Positions 43,951-51,934 of a stretch of 64,000 nucleotides of DNA are shown piece by piece (the stretch's first letter is position 1; each line of letters begins with the position of its first letter). The translations under genes were made by a program, and so were the position numbers. The stretch spans positions 2,232,001 through 2,296,000 of the forward strand of contig NZ_AP019735.1 in NCBI RefSeq assembly GCF_006542665.1. The letters are read 5' to 3'. The notes beneath the pieces were generated by a model. The model did no database searches, had not been told where the DNA came from, and saw only the letters and a list, made by a program, of their open reading frames with translations. Source of the stretch: Alistipes communis (lineage in GTDB: Bacteria > Bacteroidota > Bacteroidia > Bacteroidales > Rikenellaceae).

Positions 43951-45780
43951 TTATGCGTTGTCGGGTGTATCGATCAGGCGCACGGCGCCCTTGTCTGCCG
44001 AGCTGACCAGCAGGGCGTAGGCGCGCAGCGAGGTCGGGACGCGGCGTTCGCGTGCGGCCGGCGCATACCGTTTCACGGCGGCCTTGCGCGCGGCGATCTC
44101 CCGTTCGTCGACCAGCAGCCGGATCGAACGGTTGGGAATGTCGATCTCGATCGGATCGCCCGTGCGCACGATGGCGATCTCGCCGCCTGCGGCGGCTTCG
44201 GGCGATACGTGCCCGATCGAAAGCCCCGACGTGCCGCCCGAGAAACGTCCGTCGGTCACGAGCGCGCATACCTTGTCGAGCCGTTTCGATTTGAGGTAGG
44301 AGGTGGGGTAGAGCATCTCCTGCATTCCGGGGCCGCCTTTGGGCCCTTCGTAGCGGATGACGACTACCTCGCCCGGCCGTACCTCGTCGCCGAGAATCCC
44401 CTCCATGGCCTGCTCCTGCGATTCGTAGACGCGGGCCGGCCCGCGGAAGAGCAGCAGTTTTTCGTCGACGCCGGCGGTCTTGACGACGCAGCCGCAGCGG
44501 GCGATGTTGCCCGTCAGCACGGCCAGCCCTCCGTCGCGGAAATAGGCGTGCTCCGTGTCGCGGATGCAGCCCGCCGCGCGGTCGGTGTCGAGCGTTTCGT
44601 AGCGGGTGTCCTGTACGCCCAGCTGCCGGTCGCCCTTGCCGGCGGGGGCGCTTCGCCAGCGGCCGAGGGCGTCGTCGCCCACCGTCGCGCTGCGCAGGTC
44701 GCAGGCGGCGATCGCCTCGCCCAGCGTGCGGCCGTCGATCCGCCGCACGGAGGTGTCGACGAGTTTCGCGCGGTCGAGTTCTCCCAGGATCGAGAGGATG
44801 CCTCCGGCGCGGTTGACATCCTGGATATGGTAGTGCGAGTTGGGTGCGACCTTGCACAGCACGGGTACCTTGCGCGAGAGGCGGTCGATGTCGTGCATCG
44901 TGAAGTCCACGCCCGCCTCGTGGGCCACGGCCAGCAGGTGCAGCACGGTGTTGGTCGAGCCGCCCATGGCGATATCGAGCGACATGGCGTTCTCGAAGGC
45001 CGCCTTCGTGGCGATCGAGCGCGGCAGCAGCGAGTCGTCGCCTTCGAAGTAGTAGCGTTCGGCGTTGCGGACGATGAGCGCGGCGGCCTCTTCGAACAGC
45101 CGGCGGCGCGCGACGTGCGTGGCGACGATCGTGCCGTTGCCCGGCAGCGAGAGTCCCAGCGCTTCGGTGAGGCAGTTCATCGAGTTGGCGGTGAACATCC
45201 CCGAACACGACCCGCAGCCCGGGCAGGCGCAGCGTTCGATGCGTGCCGCCTCCTCGTCGCTGCAACGGTCGTCGGCGCCCATCACCATCGCGTCGATCAG
45301 GTCGACGTCGCGGTCGCCGAAACGGCCCGCTTCCATCGGCCCGCCCGAAACGAAGACCGTCGGGATGTTGAGCCGCATGGCGGCCATCAGCATCCCGGGC
45401 GTGATCTTGTCGCAATTGCTGATGCACACCAGTGCGTCGATGCAATGGGCGTTGGCCATGTATTCGACGCTGTCGGCGATGATTTCGCGCGAGGGGAGCG
45501 AGTAGAGCATCCCGTCGTGTCCCATGGCGATTCCGTCGTCGACGGCGATGGTGTCGAACTCGGCAGCGAAACAGCCGCACGCTTCGATGCGCTGTTTGAC
45601 CTGCTGGCCGATCTCGTGCAGGTGCACGTGGCCCGGGACCAATTGCGTGAACGAATTGGCGATGCCGATGATCGGCCGGCCGAACTGTTCCTCGCGCATG
45701 CCGTTGGCGCGCCAGAGGCTTCGGGCTCCGGCCATCCGACGACCGGTCGTCGTCACGGCGCTTCTGAGTGGATGTTTCAT
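43951..45780 (-). CDS. ilvD: Dihydroxy-acid dehydratase
   Basis: A 609-aa Fe-S enzyme of branched-chain synthesis. Cluster-binding Cys lie in CISNCDKITPGM and CPGCGSCSGMFTANSMNCLTEALGLSLPGNG, the latter the [Fe-S] signature. The start at 45780 (MKHPLRSAVTTTGRR) follows family N-termini. First structural gene of the ilv operon, 185 nt after the stop of a branched-chain leader peptide, with an interspersed repeat copy filling the space just before it. Confidence 0.97.
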   Translation of the reverse strand: MKHPLRSAVTTTGRRMAGARSLWRANGMREEQFGRPIIGIANSFTQLVPGHVHLHEIGQQVKQRIEACGCFAAEFDTIAVDDGIAMGHDGMLYSLPSREIIADSVEYMANAHCIDALVCISNCDKITPGMLMAAMRLNIPTVFVSGGPMEAGRFGDRDVDLIDAMVMGADDRCSDEEAARIERCACPGCGSCSGMFTANSMNCLTEALGLSLPGNGTIVATHVARRRLFEEAAALIVRNAERYYFEGDDSLLPRSIATKAAFENAMSLDIAMGGSTNTVLHLLAVAHEAGVDFTMHDIDRLSRKVPVLCKVAPNSHYHIQDVNRAGGILSILGELDRAKLVDTSVRRIDGRTLGEAIAACDLRSATVGDDALGRWRSAPAGKGDRQLGVQDTRYETLDTDRAAGCIRDTEHAYFRDGGLAVLTGNIARCGCVVKTAGVDEKLLLFRGPARVYESQEQAMEGILGDEVRPGEVVVIRYEGPKGGPGMQEMLYPTSYLKSKRLDKVCALVTDGRFSGGTSGLSIGHVSPEAAAGGEIAIVRTGDPIEIDIPNRSIRLLVDEREIAARKAAVKRYAPAARERRVPTSLRAYALLVSSADKGAVRLIDTPDNA

Positions 45781-45788
45781 GGTTGTCC

Positions 45789-45868
45789 GTTCGTTTTCAA
45801 CAGTCGTTTTCCCGCCGCGGCGCGGTTTCCGCAAGTGCGGCTCCGCTCATTCGGCTTGACGAAAACGG
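45789..45868 (+). repeat. 80-bp interspersed repeat, copy C
   Basis: Diverged copy just upstream of ilvD. Its ends are CGTTTTC and GAAAACG where copies A and B have CCTTTTC and GAAAAGG, a paired change that keeps the stem. The inner hairpin is CCGCA-AG-TGCGG where copy B has CCGAAC-TTC-GTTCGG. Confidence 0.75.
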
Positions 45869-45899
45869 CTCCTTTTTTTCGTGTTTCCCTTTTAAACGG

Positions 45900-45931
45900 C
45901 GAAGCCCTTCTCTCGGGGGAGAAAGGCTTCG
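45900..45931 (-). terminator. ilv attenuator hairpin
   Basis: A 13-bp stem with one G-U (minus strand CGAAGCCTTTCTC / GAGAAGGGCTTCG) and a 6-nt loop, between the leader peptide and ilvD. The downstream run is weak (GCCGTTTAAAA). Its 5' arm (45917-45926) can instead pair over 10 bp, with one G-U, with GGGAGAAGGG at 45955-45964 immediately after the leader stop codon. Confidence 0.78.
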
Positions 45932-45965
45932 TCTATTCATATACATATAAACCACCCTTCTCCCG

Positions 45966-46031
45966 TCATGATTCCGTGACGACGAGCAGCAAATTAATGA
46001 CGTGGATATATGTATGGTTCAACGTGTGCAT
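45966..46031 (-). CDS. ilvL: ilv operon leader peptide (attenuator)
   Basis: A 21-residue frame starting at 46031, about 22 nt downstream of a likely transcript start, and ending with TGA at 45966-45968. Nine residues are branched-chain amino acids, with the dense stretch VINLLLVV at residues 11-18. The stop codon abuts the segment (45955-45964) that can form the anti-terminator, so a ribosome reaching the stop would mask it and allow the terminator, while one stalled on the Leu/Val codons would leave it free. That geometry is the classic attenuation switch. Direct observation; regulation inferred. Confidence 0.88.
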   Translation of the reverse strand: MHTLNHTYIHVINLLLVVTES

Positions 46032-46059
46032 GTACCGTATCCGGTTGCTGGTTACGAAG

Positions 46060-46091
46060 CAAAAGTAGGAATATAAAATTACATTACCAAG
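46060..46091 (-). promoter_or_regulatory. ilv operon promoter
   Basis: Minus-strand CTTG (46088-46091), 20 bp, TACTTTTG (46060-46067). The -7 box is a full match to TAnnTTTG; the -33 has one mismatch. Confidence 0.7.
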
Positions 46092-46177
46092 CTAATTCGT
46101 AAAAAAATATAATAACATAACAATCAATCGGAAAGTTTTCGACGGAGGTTTTTATTTTATTCCGATTCCGCTCGTTT

Positions 46178-46194
46178 GGTTACAATCCGTAACC
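46178..46194. promoter_or_regulatory. Palindrome upstream of ilv promoter
   Basis: GGTTACAATCCGTAACC, a 17-bp palindrome with 6-bp arms, about 90 bp upstream of the ilv promoter and 110 bp after leuB. A similar palindrome (GATTACGATTCGTAAC) is found in the leu leader at 51265-51280. It might be a shared operator or the remains of a leu terminator. Confidence 0.35.
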
Positions 46195-46304
46195 GGCGTA
46201 CGGAACCGGCTAAACCCTTTTTCGGCCGATCGTGCCGCACGGGAACTCCGCCGGGTCCGATTCTGGGATTACGATCCGTCGTCCGGTCGCTGCCGGAAGG
46301 GCGC

Positions 46305-47363
46305 TCATATCTGCGCGGCGATGAAATCCCCGACTGCCGACGTGCGGTAGCTGCGCTGGCCCGGGGCGGTGAGGTCCTCGGTGACGACACCCGCGGCGAG
46401 GGTGCGGTCGATCGCCTTGCGCACGGCCCTGCCTTCGGCTCCGAGGCCCAGGTGTTCCAGCAGCAGGGCGGCCGAGAGGACGGCGGCCATCGGGTTGGCG
46501 ATGTCCTTGCCCGCCGCCTGCGGATACGATCCGTGGACGGGTTCGAACAGGGCGCACTTCGCGCCGATGCTCGCCGACGAGAGCATTCCCAGCGAACCGC
46601 TGATGACGCTGGCTTCGTCGGTCAGGATGTCGCCGAACATGTTCTCGGTCACGATCACGTCGAAATCGGTCGGCCGGCGGATGATCTGCATCGCGGCGTT
46701 GTCCACGAACATGAAATCGACCGTCACGTCGGGATATTCGCAGGCGGTGCGCTGGGCCGTTTCGCGCCACATGCGCGACGTCTCCAACACGTTGGCCTTG
46801 TCGACTACCGTGAGGTGCCGCCGCCGTGTCCCGGCCAGCCGGAAGGCGACGCGAAGCACCTGTTCGATCTCGTCGATCGTGTAGGTGCAGGTGTCGTAGG
46901 CGCGCGTGTCGTGCCGGTCGCGTCCCTGCCGTCCGAAATAGATGCCGCTCGTCAGCTCGCGCACGCAGATGAAATCCGTGCCGCGCACCACGTCGGCTTT
47001 GAGCGGCGAACGGTCGACCAACGGTTCGTAGACCGTCACCGGACGCAGGTTGGCGAAGAGCCCCAGGGCCTTGCGCATACGCAGCAACCCCTGTTCGGGA
47101 CGAACCTTCGCTTTGGGGTTGTTGTCGTATTTGGGATCTCCGATGGCGCCGAACAGCACGGCGTCGGCCTCGCGGCAGATGCAGTGGGTCGTGTCGGGGT
47201 AGGGATTGCCGGTGGCGTCGATCGCCGCGGCGCCTACCAGCGCCTCGGTGTAGCGGATGCGGTGGCCGAATTTCGCCGCCGTGCGGTCGAGTACTTTCGT
47301 GGCTTCGGCGATGATCTCCGGGCCGATGCCGTCGCCGGGCAAAAGAGCGATGTTGATATCCAT
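46305..47363 (-). CDS. leuB: 3-isopropylmalate dehydrogenase
   Basis: A 352-aa NAD-dependent decarboxylating dehydrogenase, third step of leucine synthesis. LLPGDGIGPEI, FGAIGDPKYDNNP, RPEQGLLRMRKALGLFANLRPV, ELTSGIYFG, DKANVLETSRMWRE, ENMFGDILTDEASV and EPVHGSYPQAAGKDIANP match the family throughout. Last gene of the leuACDB operon. Confidence 0.97.
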   Translation of the reverse strand: MDINIALLPGDGIGPEIIAEATKVLDRTAAKFGHRIRYTEALVGAAAIDATGNPYPDTTHCICREADAVLFGAIGDPKYDNNPKAKVRPEQGLLRMRKALGLFANLRPVTVYEPLVDRSPLKADVVRGTDFICVRELTSGIYFGRQGRDRHDTRAYDTCTYTIDEIEQVLRVAFRLAGTRRRHLTVVDKANVLETSRMWRETAQRTACEYPDVTVDFMFVDNAAMQIIRRPTDFDVIVTENMFGDILTDEASVISGSLGMLSSASIGAKCALFEPVHGSYPQAAGKDIANPMAAVLSAALLLEHLGLGAEGRAVRKAIDRTLAAGVVTEDLTAPGQRSYRTSAVGDFIAAQI

Positions 47364-47396
47364 AGTCGTTGCAGGTTGTTTGGTCTCGTGAGGATG

Positions 47397-47990
47397 TTAT
47401 CGTCGGGAGGCTTCGAACGCCTCGATCCGGTCGGCGATGCTCAGCAGGTAGTCCACGTCGTCGTAGCCGTTGAGCAGGCATTTCTTTTTATAGGCGTCGA
47501 TCTCGAACCGCTCGCTGCGGCCGTCGGAGAGGGCGGTCAGCGTCTGCGCTTCCAGATCGACCGTGAAGCGGGATGCCGGATCGCGGCGCAGGTCGTCGAA
47601 GATCGCGGCGAGAAAGTCGTCGCTCACGCGCAGCGGCAGCAGGCCGTTGTTGAGGGCGTTGTTGCGGAAGATGTCGGCGAAGAAACTCGACACCACCACG
47701 CGGAAGCCGTAGTCGGCCAGCGCCCAGGCGGCATGTTCGCGCGAGCTGCCGCAGCCGAAGTTGCGGCCCGCGACGAGAATCCGCCCCTCGTAACGCGGGT
47801 CGTTGAGCGGGAATGCGGCGATCGGACGCCCCTCGGCGTCGTAGCGCCAGTCGCGGAAAAGATTGTCGCCGAATCCCTTGCGTTCGGTCGCTTTCAGGAA
47901 GCGCGCCGGAATGATCTGATCGGTGTCGATGTTCTCCGCCTCGACGGGCACCGCCCCCGAAGTGAAGGTCGTGAATTTGGGAATAGCCAT
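47397..47990 (-). CDS. leuD: 3-isopropylmalate dehydratase small subunit
   Basis: A 197-aa small subunit with the swivel-domain motif GRNFGCGSSREHAAWAL and the NIDTDQIIPARFLK block. The start at 47990 (MAIPKFTTF) is preferred; an upstream in-frame ATG at 48062 lies inside the interspersed repeat. The leuC-leuD gap of about 110 bp is taken up by that repeat. Confidence 0.96.
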   Translation of the reverse strand: MAIPKFTTFTSGAVPVEAENIDTDQIIPARFLKATERKGFGDNLFRDWRYDAEGRPIAAFPLNDPRYEGRILVAGRNFGCGSSREHAAWALADYGFRVVVSSFFADIFRNNALNNGLLPLRVSDDFLAAIFDDLRRDPASRFTVDLEAQTLTALSDGRSERFEIDAYKKKCLLNGYDDVDYLLSIADRIEAFEASRR

Positions 47991-48000
47991 TGTATTACGC

Positions 48001-48081
48001 GTTTGTTTTTCAGCAGTCCTTTTCTCGCCTCGGCATAGTCCGAACTTCGTTCGGCTCTGCACTCGGCTTATCGAAAAGGTT
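48001..48081 (+). repeat. 80-bp interspersed repeat, copy B
   Basis: Best-preserved copy, in the leuC-leuD gap. Terminal stem CCTTTTC / GAAAAGG and central hairpin CCGAAC-TTC-GTTCGG. About three-quarters identical to copy A over 63 bp. It would be transcribed (in antisense orientation) within the leu mRNA. Confidence 0.82.
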
Positions 48082-48099
48082 CGTTTGCAACGTTCGTTT

Positions 48100-49488
48100 T
48101 CAATCGTTCGGCGGGAATCCGAACAGCTCCCGCGGGTCTGCGATCCGGCCGCTGACAGCGGCGGCCGCCGCTACGGCAACGCCCGACAGCAGCGTGCGTG
48201 CTCCCGGCCCCTGACGCCCTTCGAAATTGCGGTTGGAGGTCGAGACGCAGTACTTGCCGGCGGGAATCTTGTCGGCATTCATCGCCAGACAGGCCGAGCA
48301 GCCCGGCTGGCGCAGTTCGAATCCTGCGGCGGCGAGAATCCGATCCAGTCCTTCGGCCTTCGCGGCGGCCTCCACGGCCTTCGAGCCGGGGACGATCCAT
48401 GCCGTCACTTCCGGAGCTTTGCGCCGTCCCTCGACCAGACGGGCGAAACGCCGCAGGTCTTCGATGCGGCCGTTGGTGCAACTGCCGACGAAAACGTAGT
48501 CGACGGGTTTGCCCAGCAGCCGTTCGCCGGCATCGAATCCCATATATTCCAGCGCTTTGGGATCGGCGTCGGCGGGAATCGCCGCATCGACGGCCATTCC
48601 CATGCCGGGATTCGTCCCGAAGGTAATCATCGGCGCGATCTCGGCGGCGTCGAACCGGTATTCGCGGTCGAAACGTGCGTCGGCGTCGCTGTAAAGTTCC
48701 CGCCACCGCGCTACGGCGGCGTCGAACGCCTCGCCCTGCGGCGCGCGTTCGCGTCCGCGCAGGTAGTCGAAGGTCGTCTGGTCGGGGGCGATCATGCCGC
48801 CGCGGGCGCCGCACTCGATACTCATGTTGCATACCGTCATGCGTCCCTCCATCGAGAGCGAGCGGATCGCCTCGCCGGCGAATTCGATGAAATGGTCGGT
48901 TCCGCCCGAAGCGGTGATGCGCGCGATGATGTGGAGAATGATGTCCTTGGCCTCCGTGCCCGAGGGCAGCGTGCCGTCGACGGTGATGCGCATCGCGCGC
49001 GGCTTGCCTTGCAGGATGCACTGGCTGGCCAGTACCATTTCGACTTCGGAGGTTCCCACGCCGAAGGCGACGGCCCCCAGCGCGCCGTGCGTGGAGGTGT
49101 GGCTGTCGCCGCAGACGATCGTCATGCCCGGCTGCGTGAGCCCCAGTTCGGGGCCGATGATGTGTACGATCCCCTGCCGCGGATCGCCCATGCCGAAGTG
49201 CTCGATGCCGTAGCGGGCGCAGTTGGCGCGCAGCGTCTCGACCTGATGCCGCGACTGAGGCTCGGCGATGGGGAGGTGCTGGTCCACGGTGGGAATGTTG
49301 TGGTCGACCGTGGCGGTGATGCGGTCGGGATGTACCACGCCGACGCCGCGCCGCGCGAGTCCGGCGAAGGCCACGGGCGAGGTTACCTCGTGGATGTACT
49401 GCCGGTCGATGTAGAGCACCGTGCGGCCGCCCTCCTCGGTGCGCACCGTGTGCGCATCCCAGATTTTGTCCAGAAGCGTCCGTCCCAT
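48100..49488 (-). CDS. leuC: 3-isopropylmalate dehydratase large subunit
   Basis: A 462-aa aconitase-fold [4Fe-4S] enzyme. Cluster Cys are in VGSCTNGRIEDLR and in QPGCSACLAMN (CxxC). VCGDSHTSTHGALGAVAFGVGTSEVEMVLASQ and NMSIECGARGGMIAPD are family signatures. One base after the leuA stop. Confidence 0.97.
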   Translation of the reverse strand: MGRTLLDKIWDAHTVRTEEGGRTVLYIDRQYIHEVTSPVAFAGLARRGVGVVHPDRITATVDHNIPTVDQHLPIAEPQSRHQVETLRANCARYGIEHFGMGDPRQGIVHIIGPELGLTQPGMTIVCGDSHTSTHGALGAVAFGVGTSEVEMVLASQCILQGKPRAMRITVDGTLPSGTEAKDIILHIIARITASGGTDHFIEFAGEAIRSLSMEGRMTVCNMSIECGARGGMIAPDQTTFDYLRGRERAPQGEAFDAAVARWRELYSDADARFDREYRFDAAEIAPMITFGTNPGMGMAVDAAIPADADPKALEYMGFDAGERLLGKPVDYVFVGSCTNGRIEDLRRFARLVEGRRKAPEVTAWIVPGSKAVEAAAKAEGLDRILAAAGFELRQPGCSACLAMNADKIPAGKYCVSTSNRNFEGRQGPGARTLLSGVAVAAAAAVSGRIADPRELFGFPPND

Positions 49489-49489
49489 G

Positions 49490-51010
49490 CTACTCCTCCT
49501 TCTCTTTGCGTTCGGTGACGTTCAGCACGCGCAGCGCGTCGAGGAATGCCTCGACCGACGCGCGTGTCGTATCGGTGTGGGCTGCGAAGCCGTGCACGGT
49601 GCGTTCGCCGCATTCGACCTGTACGTGGACGCGTCCCACATCGTCCGAGCCGCGCGTGACGGCCTGCATCAGGAACTCCGAGAGGGTGACCCGCTCGTTG
49701 ACGAGCTTCTTGATGGCCGAGACGGCCGCGTCGACCGGTCCGTTTCCCGTGGCGATCGACATGCGTTCGTGGTCGCCGAATTTCAGTACGACGGTGGCCG
49801 TCGGAACGAGGGTTCCGGTGGTCACTTGCAGGAATTTGAGCGCGATCGACTGTTTGCGGATGCGGTCGATGTCGCCTACCAGGTAGAGCAGGTCGTAGTC
49901 GTGGATCTCCTTTTTCCGGTCGGCCAGCACAAGGAACTTGTCGTAGGTGGCGTTCAGTTCTTCCGGCGTGAGGTCGTAACCCAGCAGTTCGAGCCGGTGC
50001 ACCAGTGCCGCGCGGCCGCTGCGGGCCGTCAGGGCGATGACCGATTCGTTGAGCCCGATGTCCTGCGGGTCGATGATCTCGTAGGTCTGCCGGTGTTTGA
50101 GCACGCCGTCCTGGTGGATTCCCGACGAGTGGGCGAAGGCGTTGCGTCCGACGATCGCCTTGTTGGGCTGCACGGGCATGTTCATCAGGCTCGACACCAG
50201 ATGCGAGGCCTTGGTGATGAGCTGCGAGTTGATGCGCGTGTCGATGTCGAGTTCGCGGTGGCAGCGCAGCGTCATCACCACCTCTTCGAGCGAGGTGTTG
50301 CCCGCCCGTTCGCCGATGCCGTTGATCGTCACCTCGGCCTGCCGGGCGCCGTTGAGAACGGCGCTTAGCGTGTTGGCCGTCGCCATGCCCAGATCGTTGT
50401 GGCAGTGGGTGGAGATGATTGCACGGTCGATGTTGGCGACGTGTTCGACCAGATAGCGGATCTTCGCTCCGTACTCCTGCGGCAGGCAGTAGCCCGTCGT
50501 GTCGGGGATGTTGACCACCGTGGCGCCGGCCGCAATGGCCGCTTCGACCACGCGGGCGAGGTATTTGGGTTCGGCCCGGCCGGCGTCTTCGGCGTAGAAC
50601 TCCACGTCTTCGACGTAGCGTTTGGCGTATTTCACCGCGTCGACAGCCGTTTCGAGTATCTTTTCGGGCGTCGAACGCAGTTTGTCGTAGATGTGCTGGG
50701 GCGAGACGCCGATACCGGTGTGGATCCGCTTGTGCCTGGCCAGCCGCAGGGCGTCGGCCGCTACGTCGATATCCTTGCGTACGGCGCGCGTGAGCGCGCA
50801 GATCGTCGGCTCGGAGACGGCCTTCGAAATTTCGAGCACGGAGTTGAAGTCTCCGGGGCTGGAGATCGGGAATCCCGCCTCGATGATGTCCACGCCGAGG
50901 CTTTCCAGCAACTTGGCGACCTCGATCTTTTCGATCGTGTTCAACTGGCAGCCGGGAACCTGCTCGCCGTCGCGGAGCGTGGTGTCGAAAATGTACAATC
51001 TCTCACTCAT
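49490..51010 (-). CDS. leuA: 2-isopropylmalate synthase
   Basis: A 506-aa enzyme of the first committed step of leucine synthesis. The DRE-TIM barrel starts at TTLRDGEQVPGCQLNT; metal His are in STHCHNDLGMATAN; NGIGERAGNTSLEEVVM follows. The C-terminal LeuA dimer domain (about 390-500) with Gly-rich loops (GNGPVDAAVSAIKKLV, SDDVGRVHVQVE) mediates leucine feedback. The start at 51010 is the first consistent with the family; the leader before it is about 360 nt. Confidence 0.96.
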   Translation of the reverse strand: MSERLYIFDTTLRDGEQVPGCQLNTIEKIEVAKLLESLGVDIIEAGFPISSPGDFNSVLEISKAVSEPTICALTRAVRKDIDVAADALRLARHKRIHTGIGVSPQHIYDKLRSTPEKILETAVDAVKYAKRYVEDVEFYAEDAGRAEPKYLARVVEAAIAAGATVVNIPDTTGYCLPQEYGAKIRYLVEHVANIDRAIISTHCHNDLGMATANTLSAVLNGARQAEVTINGIGERAGNTSLEEVVMTLRCHRELDIDTRINSQLITKASHLVSSLMNMPVQPNKAIVGRNAFAHSSGIHQDGVLKHRQTYEIIDPQDIGLNESVIALTARSGRAALVHRLELLGYDLTPEELNATYDKFLVLADRKKEIHDYDLLYLVGDIDRIRKQSIALKFLQVTTGTLVPTATVVLKFGDHERMSIATGNGPVDAAVSAIKKLVNERVTLSEFLMQAVTRGSDDVGRVHVQVECGERTVHGFAAHTDTTRASVEAFLDALRVLNVTERKEKEE

Positions 51011-51264
51011 ATTCTGTCGGTCTTCTGATGTCGGGCGATCGTTCGATCGCTCCGAATCCGTGTTTTCCTGCAAAAAGCCGTGTGTCCGCCCGTATCCGCT
51101 GGGCCTTCCGTTGTCGGAGTCCGCTCTTTCCGCTGCGAAGGAGCCGAAGCCTGCCGGAATCTCCGCAGCCGGCCCCGGCCGGATGTCATGTATTTCCGAA
51201 AGGGTGAACCTTGTCGCCCGATCTTTCGTCGCCGGCGTGCGAAATGGCCGGTTCGGCGGATTTT

Positions 51265-51280
51265 GATTACGATTCGTAAC
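51265..51280. promoter_or_regulatory. Palindrome in leu leader
   Basis: GATTACGATTCGTAAC, near-perfect palindrome about 100 nt downstream of the leu promoter; similar to the palindrome at 46178-46194 upstream of ilv. Confidence 0.3.
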
Positions 51281-51376
51281 TTAAACGGGTGAAACAGATG
51301 CTAAATTTATAAAATATCATCCTGCTTAGGCACGAAATGAAACTATATGTAGTTTCGTAATCCATTCATTCATTTG

Positions 51377-51406
51377 CAAATATATAAATTATTCAAGAAT
51401 TTCAAA
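51377..51406 (-). promoter_or_regulatory. leu operon promoter
   Basis: Minus-strand TTTG (51403-51406), 18 bp, TATATTTG (51377-51384). The spacer is one or two bases short of the usual 19-21. It implies a 5' leader of about 360 nt before leuA (51011-51370), containing the palindrome at 51265-51280 and an inverted repeat GCGATCG/CGATCGC near 51035-51050. I see no leucine-rich leader peptide in it. Confidence 0.6.
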
Positions 51407-51872
51407 AATATTTTCCGTGAAGTTTCGAATAATAATACGATCCCGTTTCGGTGCGACGAAATTCCGTCTGTTTTCTTTCCGGCACCGAATCCATCCGGCC
51501 TACGAACGTCGTGCGTCGACAGCATTTCGGCGGCGGACGGGGTGGAATGCCGTGGGAGAATATCCCTCCCGCGGTATCTTCTCGTAATCGGAACTAATTT
51601 GGAATTGGGTGTTATTTTATTGATTTATAGCAAGTATTGGAGTCGTTGTGAGGTCGGCCTCGAAAATTGTCTCCGGCGAGCGTGCCGGAAGCGGGCGTGC
51701 CGGAATATTCTTCGGCGGCGGAAGCGGTACGTCCGTCGTCGAACGAGTGGCCGGAAGGAGGCAGGTACGGCCGGTTATAAATCGTAACTTCCGGTTTTTC
51801 CGCTCTTTGGGACGGGTCTGTGGATTCTTTCTCTTCGGCAGGAGGCGCGCCGCAGGCCGGAACTGTTCGCAG
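51407..51872. other. Intergenic region between leu promoter and korB terminator
   Basis: About 470 bp with no credible gene: open frames here lack family character and ribosome sites. The leu-promoter half is AT-rich. Confidence 0.5.
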
Positions 51873-51917
51873 AAAAACGGGGGCGGCGGACATCCGTCGT
51901 CCGCCGCCCCCGTTTTT
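51873..51917. terminator. Bidirectional terminator after korB
   Basis: An 18-bp perfect stem (AAAAACGGGGGCGGCGGA and its complement) with a 9-nt loop, 17 bp after the korB stop. The A/T ends give a U-run in both directions. Confidence 0.88.
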
Positions 51918-51934
51918 CATCGGTGATTGCGCGT

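Noticed and set aside
47991..48062. Longer LeuD with 24 extra N-terminal residues
   Set aside because: The extension is encoded by the interspersed repeat, and family members start at MAIPKF.
51011..51373. A leader peptide for the leu operon
   Set aside because: Three short frames start just after the promoter, but none is leucine-rich (best has one Leu, two Ile and one Val in 15 residues), and the first ATG lies before the expected transcript start.
51407..51872. Open frames on both strands between leu promoter and korB
   Set aside because: No signal, domain or ribosome-site character; AT/GC mosaic typical of intergenic DNA.
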